From Ophiothrix spiculata (taxonomy: Eukaryota; Echinodermata; Ophiuroidea; Amphilepidida; Ophiotrichidae): a DNA stretch of 31,240 nt. The DNA lies in NCBI GenBank assembly GCA_000969725.1, contig JXSR01S029467.1; one strand, 5' to 3'. The notes under the pieces were generated by a model. It saw nothing but the letters and a program-made list of their open reading frames with translations, did not search any database and was not told where the DNA came from. The position numbers and the translations under genes were made by a program. Below are positions 18,668 to 27,959 of this stretch, piece by piece. Within the stretch, counting starts at the first letter, position 1. The number at the start of each line of letters is the position of its first letter.

Positions 18668-19535
18668 CCTACTGCAATGATTCTCTATTTTTGCTTTTTT
18701 TTTCTATATTATATTCTGTTTTAAGTTTCTTTAAACCATGAATTACTCAATTGCCATTACGCTTTTTTCTGAAATATATCAAGTTCATTTGTCTTTATCG
18801 GACTACTCTACTTTATCCAAGGTCTTTAATGTGTCTCAATTTTTGATACATTAATGATATATCCCACCGCTGCCACCTATGTGGTGACACTTGATCGATA
18901 TATTGTAAGGGTATCACTTCTCAAAGTATTCAACTGCCTAGCACATCCACTTAGTCAACAATCTGCGCTTTCAGCACCGACATCTTTGTGTTAGTGATCG
19001 TCAGAGGATTGAACATTTACTGCACACTCTTAGCACAACTTCAGTTATATATATAAAGGTAAAAGGAGTCACAGATAAGGATTCCTTCCTTAAAATTGGG
19101 TTCCAAAAAGGTATATTTTCAACAAATTAATTCCTTTAGTATGAAAAAGTAGCAGAAATAGTACATTTCCTGATTTCTGTAACCGTGTCAGATCCGATCC
19201 TCACGTACAAATATTCTTTTTATGCAACAAAGAAAAAACTCTCGGTATAACAAGGGTTAAAATGATAAGCAAGCTGTCAACCGATATTTATTAACCCTTG
19301 TTCTCCTAAGCTATTTTTTGTTACACGTCCTCCGAAGGGGGGGGGGGGGGTGGTTGTTGCAACCCCTCTAATATTTTGGAACGGTTCATCCTATGAACTT
19401 AGTTTTGCTATTAATAGATAGGTATGATCCTCCCCCTATCCAACAATACCAAAATCAGCCAAGGCGTTACGTAATTATGACGTCATAAAGTACTTTCGGG
19501 TCGGAAAATCAGGCAAAATGCATTATGCCAAAAAT
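18668..19535. other. Unassigned stretch of the right arm
   Basis: No gene is recognised and there is little clear match to the left arm. A small inverted repeat, ACAAGGGTTAA (19250-19260) and TTAACCCTTGT (19291-19301), could form an 11-bp stem. A run of about 14 G lies at 19337-19350. Confidence 0.4.
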
Positions 19536-20099
19536 TAACACTAACTGCAGTTGACCTATAAACTGTATCATACCCGTCCGGTAGAAAAAACATGCCAACT
19601 GAGTGTTTTGAAATAAATGAAAGTTGCTTTTATTATCTATCCCTGAATGTGTTTTAATTGTTAAGATGATATGAATATATACCTAGAAATAACAAAGTAT
19701 CATCCCGAAAAGGTTGTCACAACACGCGATGCATAAAAAAGATGAAAGTATATGCTTTCTATGTTTTTTTTTGGCATTGTATTATGAATTAAACCTGACA
19801 TCGTGTTTGTTTTCAGGTCTAAAGTAAATGGATTTAAATTAAAGATAAATCAATGATTTTATCCTTGTAGATTTGTCTTAACAAACATATTCAGAGCATT
19901 AAAATACTATTGTTGATAAAGCAAACATGATAAAATAGAAGCGCACATATAGAGAGAAATCGAATAAATGGTATTTTCATTTCAGATGTACATTAATTAT
20001 TGATTTGTCGAAACAATTGATCCATAGACACATGCAAATGAAATATGCATCTTTATGGTTTTATAAACATCCATCATTCATTGTTTGCGATCAGAGAAC

Positions 20100-20240
20100 A
20101 ATCTTCAAATTTTCGGATCTTGTTCGACTACGAGTGCCTCCTCCGTTAAACATGTATAACCCAGTGATTTGAGGTCCCTTTGTTTGACATCAGTCCGTTT
20201 TGTTTTAGGATGACCACACTTTCGTTTTCTATGAGGTGGT
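20100..20240 (-). pseudogene. Probable LINE C-terminal remnant shared by both arms
   Basis: The minus strand reads HRKRKCGHPKTKRTDVKQRD then LKSLGYTCLTEEALVVEQDP. This fits the basic G-R-P-x-x-R-W-x-D-V-x-x-R-D-L-K-x-L-G tail followed by an A-x-D-R-x-x-W-like block at the C-terminus of many LINE polyproteins. A diverged copy without an open frame is visible on the plus strand of the left arm at about 540-620, so this remnant predates the inverted duplication. The fragment is short and the assignment moderate. Confidence 0.45.
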
Positions 20241-20721
20241 TTCGAAAGATAAAGAATCTTTGGTTCTATCACTATAGAAAGGACCAAACCAACCAAGTCT
20301 GCGTTGCCGGATGACTTTTGGAACCTGTTATTGCTCACGTAAAGATATATGTAGTATTAGACCGATAGTGACCATCTTGGAAAACCTTGCCCCAATCCGT
20401 CAACACCGTCTGAAAGACATTTGACGATTTCTGTTTCACAACCCTTTTCCAGGTCCTTTTCTCTTGCGATGTTCTAGTTGCACTGTTAAGGATCATCCTT
20501 GGATTCTAGTTGTACAGTCCACCTTCACACAGGTTGACAACTTACTGCCATAATGCAGTCATTTTTAATGTTTACGAGCAAATATATGTTGATCGGGAGA
20601 ACTTCACATTACACTGACAAACATGCCTTTATCACTAAATAGGAATACCATGCGGTCTGGTTGGATTCCGTTTGTCTTGTTTTCTCCTCTCGTCGAAATG
20701 TAAAATACTAGATGTTCTTAT

Positions 20722-22256
20722 TAAATCAAATCAAATCAAATCAAATTTATTTCAATATCATAAAATAACAAACATTAAATCATCATGAAAACATAACAAA
20801 AGGAAACAAATACAATGATATTGAGGAGATAACAAAAGGCCAGTAAAGGCCTGAAAGGGTTATCCCCCGGAAACGCTTAGTAGGGCCTAAGTTGCATATC
20901 TAAAATACAGTACAAAACAAACGTGAACCAAAACAAAAAAAAATACCAAGAACCAAACAAAGCTCAATTATAAAGATCAAGCAATGTAGTTTTCATAATT
21001 GATCTAAATTGTTTGATAGTTTTTGCCTCTTTCAGTTTGATATTTAACGACTTCCATAAAATGGGTCCAGTAATTCTAATCGCTCTGTCAGCAAACATTT
21101 TTTTAGCATTATGGATACTATAGTTTTGTGAATTTCTTGTTTGATAATTGTGAATTTGGCTATGTTTATAGAAATAATTGACAAAGGTTCCTGGAAGTTG
21201 GTTTGTTTGGTGCTTGTACATGAAAATTCCCAGTTCAAGTTTAAAAGAATCATATACAGTTAGGATTTTATGTTTTTTAAATAGTGGCCCAGTATGGCAT
21301 CGATAATGTTCGTGTGAAATAGTTCGAATGGCCCACTTTTGTAACTTGAGAATCTTTTCTAAATATATTTTACAAGTATTGCCCCAGACTAAAATGCCAT
21401 AATTAATATACGGTAGAATAAGTGTACAATATAAAGAACGTAATATATGTCCAGGTACGTAATGTTTCAATTTAGTTAACATTCCAGTATTTCTTGATAT
21501 TGTTTTTGATATTGCATCGATATGATTCTTCCAAGTAAGGTTTTCATCAATTATAACACCAAGAAATTTTGTGAATTTGACCCTTTCCAGCGATACGTTA
21601 TCCAAAATGACATTGATAGTCTTCTTCCTTGATTGATCATCGTGATTCATATCGTCTGCAACATCAGAAACGTCATCAACAATATTTCTACATTTAGATT
21701 TGTTTACATGTATATCTACGTATTTATTAGTAGTATGTGATGTTCCCATAACCATATAATTAGTTTTGCTTGCATTTACCGATAATTTGTTTGCTTTGAA
21801 CCAGTTACTTATTTCAAGGAGTTCTTTGTTGATACATTCCATTTTCGAAGAAATGTCAGGATGAGAGTACAATAAAGTTGTGTCATCAGCGAACAGAATA
21901 ATGTCACATAGTGAAGTTGTATTTGTAATATCGTTTACATAGAGTATAAAAAGTAACGGACCTAATATGGAACCTTGAGGTACACCACATTGAATATCTT
22001 TGTAATCTGAATCGCATGATTGGTATCTAACAAATTGTTTTCGATTGCTAAGATAGCTTTTAAACCAATGGTAGACTACACCTCTTAAGCCATAATATTC
22101 TAATCTGTATAATAATATGTCATGGTCGATAGTGTCAAATGCTTTTGACAGATCAAGAAAAATTCCAAGCATGCCATCATTTCTTTCTACAGCTTGAGTT
22201 ACTTTTTCAACAAGTTCTGTGATTGCCATGTATCGCTGTCGGCACTTGGACAACAA
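20722..22256 (-). pseudogene. 5'-truncated CR1/Jockey-like LINE with a long RT frame
   Basis: A 430-codon open frame (22256 to 20964) begins abruptly inside the RT finger (RYMAITELVEKV) and contains FLDLSKAFDTIDHDILL (motif A, catalytic Asp), GVPQGSILGPLLFILYVND (motif B), ILFADDTTLLY (motif C, FADD), NKLSVNASKTNYMV (motif D) and KFLGVIIDENLTWKNHI (motif E), then the C-terminal LQKWAIRTI and GIFMYKHQTNQLP blocks typical of this clade. A non-coding 3' region (20963-20750) precedes a tail of four to five AAATC units at 20723-20745. The endonuclease and RT N-terminus are absent, so it cannot mobilise itself although the remaining frame has no stops. It is related to the LINE at 11043-12590 but much less decayed, hence younger. 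No target duplication was found. Confidence 0.88.
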
Positions 22257-22330
22257 TCATGCATAAATGATTCAATCAAAAGGATATAAAGGAAATATGT
22301 ATAAAAGAAGGATACATGAAATATTAAGCC

Positions 22331-23009
22331 CGGTACACCGGAAACGGTCAGAATATGTGCAACAGTTTTAAAAGTGGCTCAAGTACAGTGAATTGAAAAG
22401 ACCATAATATAGCCATGTAGTTTTGTTATACAGTGAAAATTATATAAAACATAAGAATGGACATACAATTATGCGGGGTAATTAAAAAAACTGACCCAAA
22501 CTGAAAACAATGGTCATTCACAAGCATAACAATGATAGGAACAAATAACCCCTGCAGCAATAATATCAAAATCAACAAAGACAAAGTTTACAAAGAAATT
22601 GACCTAAATAAAACAAGATGTAAAATGGTGGCATTATGAAGCTTTATTTTAAACTTTATTTCATGGTAGATACCAAGAGGAACCAAACTCAATTTTTGAC
22701 TGAAAAATGTGGTGTAGTAGCTTTATCTGTTTTTTACATAAAAACGCACTTGGAAAAGTCACGCTACAGAGAAACACTCCTTGCTAATATTCGTAACCTG
22801 AGAATATTGGGATTCTGGGTAATTTCTAACAGTAGTAAGTTTACTTTATAAGTGAAAACTGACTTGTTGGACTGTAAGGTACACTTTCATTTCAAAATTG
22901 TTCTGTAAATTAAATAAAGTTTGGGTATACAGATGGTTGTTCATACATACGCTGTACACGTAATTTCAGTTGTTATGTCATTAGATATTTTACCGTTTCC
23001 GGTGTACCG
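22331..23009. mobile_element. 679-bp element with perfect 18-bp terminal inverted repeats
   Basis: CGGTACACCGGAAACGGT (22331-22348) is matched perfectly by its complement at 22992-23009. The interior is AT-rich; a 71-codon frame at 22636-22851 has no motif I know. No duplicated target is evident in the flanks (AAGCC left, AAACTT right). It is most likely a non-autonomous DNA transposon of unassigned superfamily. Confidence 0.7.
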
Positions 23010-24080
23010 AAACTTACTGTGGTTTTCAAGTCACCTACAAAAATTTATATGAGATATTGATATGATTGTTGCACCATGTGTAGGTGACATTCTTAGCTAT
23101 ATTTGTGTCATTTTTCGAGTAGTTATCTTTAATAAAACAAAAGGTATGATACAACATGTAGAACTTTTTGAATGACTCTCGTATAATCATATGAACAAAA
23201 AGTTTTGTTAAATATGTAGTGAATCTCTCAATTGCTGCTTTTATCGTGATGTTTACCATGCTTAAATCAAAGTATTCTTTGCTTAAATAAAGCTTCATAT
23301 AAAAAGGTAAATTATAGCGTGTAAGAAAAAAGTAATGACTAAAAGAAAAATTTTTGTTGTGTGCTGAGGGTCATTCACAAACATGCAAACACATGAAAGC
23401 GAAAGAGCACCTACCGCACTTATTCGCTAAAATAAGTAAAGTCAACCAAAAACAACACACCATAGTTAGCTATTAAATATATCAGATAAAATTATATGAT
23501 TTTATTTACATAATTGTAATTTAGGTCTACCAAAGGTTGTACTACAAATTGCACTATACTCCTACGCACGTGGTGGTAATTTTAATTTGTGCAAAGACAT
23601 GAATTTTCCATACATTAACGCTTTTAAAGTACCTGTCAAGGAGAATATCTGCATTTGTTAACTCTGATACCGAATTATATTCAAAGTTATCTGCATTAAA
23701 TGTTGTTTCATTCTGACGAGAGGTTATATACACCGGTTATCATTTTACAAACCAATTGTGTTATTTCACCAGCCTTTAATTACTCATCAAATCGTATTGT
23801 AAAGCTACTTATGAGAAAACATAATATTCTTGAATTTGTCAGATGTAATTTTAAGAATCATTGATTGTTTTCCCACAGCTCAAATTTAGGCTATACAATT
23901 CAAACATAAGGAGTTCTATTCTGAAATCGAAATGTCTTCTTGTATATTTAAACTATTAAAAGTGTTTATCTTATGCTCAAAAGTACTTCTTTGTAGGACT
24001 TCCATGTGTTGAAGTTACACAATTAACCAATATCAACCAATTTGTAATTGAAAAATTTTAGGCGGTTGCAGATGTGAAAA
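23010..24080. other. AT-rich DNA without recognised features
   Basis: No gene or repeat boundary is seen. The word AAATAAAGCTTCATAT at about 23286 is the approximate complement of ATGAAGCTTTATTTTA at 22635, a weak link to the neighbouring element. Confidence 0.35.
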
Positions 24081-24089
24081 AAAAAGTTT

Positions 24090-24230
24090 TATATCGAGGG
24101 TTGAGAGCCACAAGGCCGTATCTGCACGGAAAAAAGAGCCACAAGGCCGTATTTGGACGTGCACATACGGCATTGTAGTTGTTTTGTTGCCCGTGCAGAT
24201 ACGGCCTTGTGGCTCTCAACCCTCGGTATA
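24090..24230. repeat. 141-bp GC-rich palindrome with a repeated CCACAAGGCCGTAT core
   Basis: 24090-24129 pairs with 24191-24230 with one mismatch in 40. A third copy of GAGCCACAAGGCCGTAT lies in the loop (about 24135-24152) and a degenerate ACATACGGCATTGTAG follows. It could be a tiny foldback MITE. No clear target duplication was identified outside the arms. Confidence 0.8.
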
Positions 24231-24540
24231 AATTTCACGTAAAATAAGTTGTTTTGATAATGATGTAGAGCTGCATGGAAGTGGTCAAGGGGCAGGGTCC
24301 ATCATGGACCCAACATTTGGTTTTTGCGCATTAGCACAAAAACGCGAAGTAATTTTTCATCGCCCCTCTATGTACATGTACGTATTTGTCTAACTTTACC
24401 ATACGCTTAACTTGGTGGCAAAAAAAAAATCAAATCGACTCACCCCTTCCCATGCTTATTAGCATAAATAAGCATTATTGAGGGAGCTCTTCAAATTTGT
24501 TTTGCCCCTAAAATCGTAACCGAACAGCTATTTTGAAATT

Positions 24541-24849
24541 TTATTTCAGGAATGTATTTGTATTTACATACTGCAAATACCACTTGGTTTTTCTATTAAA
24601 AGTGTCCTGACAATTAGTCAAATAAGTCAAAGACATCAACTTTCTTGATGCGTTGATATTGTTTGGCAATGGGTGGTTGTGAAAGCCGTACAGTTGGAAC
24701 ATTTTTAGTAAATTGTTACTCTCTTGTGTTTTACAGGGTTTTTTTTTTCTTTTATGTCTTTGTGCCCCAACATGCTTGACTATATACTGCTGATCAAGTT
24801 TGTTATGATACACAACAACATTATAATCTCCTAGTCTTCTTTGTAGCAA
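24541..24849 (-). CDS. Unrecognised 102-codon frame
   Basis: The frame reads MLQRRLGDYNVVVYHNKLDQ onward, with a basic RHKRKKKPCK cluster at about residues 31-41 and FHNHPLPN in the middle. I recognise no domain. The composition is less biased than most chance frames here, so a decayed transposon gene or an exon is possible. There is no supporting neighbour, and a chance origin cannot be excluded. Confidence 0.15.
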   Translation of the reverse strand: MLQRRLGDYNVVVYHNKLDQQYIVKHVGAQRHKRKKKPCKTQESNNLLKMFQLYGFHNHPLPNNINASRKLMSLTYLTNCQDTFNRKTKWYLQYVNTNTFLK

Positions 24850-25066
24850 AGGTATTGATTCAGAGGAGTTGATGCACTAATTCTCCCTCGACGTTCATTA
24901 TTGCAAGATCAGTGCTCTTGTGTCATTGTCGATCTTCTTCTTCCTTCCTCATCTTCTTTTTTTCATTTTATAAACATTTTACGGCCCCCTAAGATCAGGG
25001 GCCTTTGTCCCATTTGCCCCTCCTTCTCGGCGGGCCTGGCGAGCCTCTACATTCATATACATTTAA

Positions 25067-25512
25067 CCACGTGTATCAAAAAATAATGTGCACGGATTAA
25101 ACTGATCTTGACCTTGATAAAAGCACCAAATCATAAAGTTCTTGTTGTTGTAGTAAATCAGATTTAATAACCTTTCAAATGCAGAAAAAATGATAGAAAT
25201 CGGATGTAAAATAAAAAAAGATATGACCATTTTTGTAAGTATGTCTCTTTTTCTTCCATTCCAATGGGATTTACACAGTTAAGCAAGATATTACATATCA
25301 CAATTACAGGTTATGGCTTTATGATCTGAAAGAGACGTACTCACAACAATGATCATATCCTTTTTATTTTGCATCCGATTTCTATCCTTTTTTCTGCATT
25401 TAAAAGCTTATTAAATCTGCTTTACTTCAATAACAAGAAATGTATGAATCAGCGCTTTTATCAAGGTCAAAATCAGTTTTAATCCGTGCACAATTTTTTT
25501 TGATACACGTGG
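25067..25512. mobile_element. 446-bp foldback element with about 185-bp arms
   Basis: It begins CCACGTGTATCAAAAAA and ends TTTTTTGATACACGTGG. The left arm (25067-25250) and right arm (25325-25512) are inverted copies at about 85 percent by eye, sharing TGTGCACGGATTAAA, TTGACCTTGATAAAAGC and ATAGAAATCGGATG. A unique centre of about 75 bp separates them. Flanks are TTTAA and TATAT with no clear duplication. No coding capacity. Confidence 0.85.
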
Positions 25513-25541
25513 TATATCCATCGTCATAGTCTATTTAGATG

Positions 25542-25878
25542 TTGCTTGTTACATGGCTTATACATTAATTTTTATCTACCCAGCAAACATTGTGAAGATA
25601 AAATTTAATGTACTCTGTTAGTCTTCATAGCCCAGACGTCAGTAAAAAGTTATTTGGGTAAATATGATTCGTTTTTGCCATTTATATGTTTAAAAAGAAT
25701 TAAGTAGCTTTTGCTTGTTACATGGCTTATACATTAATTTTTATCTACCCAGCAAACATTGTGAAGATAAAACTGAATGTACTCTGTAAGTCTTCATAGC
25801 CTAGACGTCTGTAAAAAGTTATTTAGGTAAATATGATTGGTTTTTGCCATTGATATGTTTAAAAAGAATTAAGTATCT
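25542..25878. repeat. Tandem duplication, period 169 bp
   Basis: 25542-25710 and 25711-25878 are direct copies differing at only a handful of positions (for example AAATTTAATG against AAACTGAATG, CAGACGTCAG against TAGACGTCTG). There is no coding content. The low divergence indicates a fairly recent event. Confidence 0.9.
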
Positions 25879-25879
25879 A

Positions 25880-27090
25880 GAGCTAATATGCGACCGTCGT
25901 CTGTTTGATTTTGCTACTTGAAAAATGTGGATAAATAGATCATTTTGATATTGTTTTGATTATATTATCTATTTAATAACACGAAATATCTGTCAGCGTG
26001 TCTGTTGGAGTGTTTATCTGTCTCACAGTTAAAGACAATTCTCTTTTAGATAGTAGATCGAACGCTCCTCAAAAATAGTGAGTGAGTTGAGAGTAACTTC
26101 GACTGAAAGAGATTGAATTTACTTTTGTTAGGACATGTAGAGGTCAGAACAATATTTTAAAAAATTCAAATGGTTATAATAATAGTGTCAATAATGACCG
26201 ACGACCAGATTGCAAACTTTTTTCTAAAGGGTAGCGATTAACAGTATGTATATAATAGAATACAATGTGTTCTACATTCTTTAAATACATTCAAATGGTT
26301 GTGATGTTTCTTTTAATAGGTATAATTTATTTTACCTAAAATAAAATTCAGTGTTTGAAATAAGATATGATTAGATATATTGTTAGTCCTAAAGGAAATA
26401 CCCTATATCAAAAGTGTTGATATTGGAAGTTGCAGATAATTAACTAGACTTGTAGTTGTAACTATGAAATGACGATGAAAGAAATAAGAAAGCTCTATTA
26501 TGTTTTATGTTTTTTCACGTAACAATTCTCGTTTAAGAACGACAATTTAAGGATGTGAAATAAATTTTGATAAAAATCAGAACAGGTGTTTTGTACTTTC
26601 AGTCATTTCCGTTCTTTCACTCAACTAATTTTTTCAACTCAATTTTGATAACAATTACATCGTTCTGGTAGCATCATTATTTCTTATAATCAGAGCAAAG
26701 AAGTGTGATGTATATGATGGATCTGACGTTACGTTACGTCAGTTTATAATTTCTGGTTTAACGGAGTCATGCGGGGAGACTTCGAATGCCTGTGTTGAAA
26801 TATCTATAACTTTGTCAACTCTTTATACACTAGCTAGCTATTTCAATTTTGATTGATATTATAGTTTATCTCAGAGTTATTTTTCTTCGTTCGCGGGGTT
26901 TTTCTTTCCGACGCTTGTTGTTATGGCTTTCTGCGTACTGATGTACTTATTTACGCACGTATTTATAGAACGTGATTTGTTGATTTCAATTGTTAACACT
27001 CACAATGTTGGTGCGCGCGTTAAGATTGGAGTACATGACCCGATTTGAAAGGAAAAACAACTTTAACATGTTTAAGAGATAGTATAGTCT
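25880..27090. other. AT-rich intergenic DNA
   Basis: No gene is recognised. A block near 26380-26450 resembles 7470-7540. A stop-free stretch of about 77 codons at about 26625-26855 has no ATG and no motif I know. Confidence 0.35.
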
Positions 27091-27340
27091 GACTTATAAA
27101 CATATCAATTGCCTCAGGACACTTAGATTATTTAAACTATACTTAATCCTATCTAGATGCTTAAATCTGCCATGCCTCATGAATTGCTCTTTTTAAGGTA
27201 AAGCATCAGCTATAACGTGGGTAGTAATTTTTTCATAAGCAAAACTTCACATCCACCTGGACATCCACTAATGTGTTATTCCAAACAGGCCCGGAGCCAT
27301 TTTCTTTAGACATGTTAGAGGGATGAAAGATTTTCAAAAC
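27090..27340. repeat. Diverged copy of 6700-6960
   Basis: Same-orientation similarity, with shared words GCCTCARGACA, TTTTTAAGGTARAGCATCAG, CACATCC and TTTTCTTTAGA followed by GGGAT/GATTTTCAAAAC, in the same order and with indels between. The nature of the shared unit is unknown. Confidence 0.6.
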
Positions 27341-27594
27341 AGTCAAAACTGTCAAAAGGACCCTATTGTAAGAAATTGACAGCACCGGCATGTGCCCTAA
27401 CCTCATAAATATCAGCATTATGTACGTACCACTGATGTATCGTGAATTATATAATCTGTTTATATGCAGCTCATGACTATTTTGGTGGTACTCATATGTC
27501 AAACTTAAACCTCTCTCTACAATAATGACGGATTTGCTATACAGCGTGGATTAAGATTAAAAGCTTGTTGTCGTACATCTCCACCTCTTCCAGC

Positions 27595-27955
27595 TTGTCG
27601 GTCATGCAAGTTAGTCATAACAGCTTGACTAGTTTGACCATGCTAGTCAAACCTGCATGACAAGCTTTGAATTGAATGACTAACATTATGTAAGTCAATA
27701 TGGGCACCATCTGGACTAACATAAAGTTAGTCATAAACTACTCAGGCAACTAGCCATGCATGCATGACTAACCTCCGAACTAGTCAAGCTGGTTAGTAGG
27801 GTGCATGACTAATGGTGATGTTAGTCATGCAAGTTAGTCCTGCATGCAGGACTAGGTAATGCTAGTAATATCTGTTAGTTATGCCTGTTTGACTAGCTTT
27901 ACGATAGTCAAAACGGGCACTATCTGTACTAACTTAAAGTTAGTCATGCTGACCA
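27595..27955. repeat. Dense cluster of TTAGTC / GACTAA motifs in both orientations
   Basis: Within about 360 bp, TTAGTC occurs near 27611, 27727, 27820, 27834 and 27941, and GACTAA near 27679, 27714, 27768 and 27808, with many CTAGTC/GACTAG and GCATGCATG variants between. 27678-27734 and 27891-27947 are direct copies (GGGCACYATCTG, then ACTAAC, then AAAGTTAGTCAT). The short inverted words allow many alternative hairpins. The region has no open frame of note. Confidence 0.8.
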
Positions 27956-27959
27956 ATTT

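Larger units (their letters stand above)
15609..20215. repeat. Right arm of the large inverted duplication
   Basis: This arm mirrors 530-6315 in reverse complement. It starts inside the GPCR coding sequence (codon 204) and runs through the 3' flank, microsatellite and non-coding blocks to about 20215. Private features are the foldback at 17797-18237, extra sequence at 16740-17450 and the stretch at about 18700-19530. It lacks the twin-primed LINE, the 1.43-kb foldback and the LINE fragment seen on the left. Confidence 0.9.

Noticed and set aside
530-20215. Inverted duplication as an assembly or chimeric-read artefact
   Set aside because: The arms differ by many substitutions, indels and arm-specific insertions with their own target duplications, which an artefactual fold-back would not show.
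22636-22851. 71-codon frame inside the 679-bp element as a transposase
   Set aside because: Too short and without a DDE or other catalytic signature.
26625-26855. Stop-free stretch of about 77 codons as a possible exon
   Set aside because: No ATG, no convincing splice sites and no family resemblance; compatible with chance.
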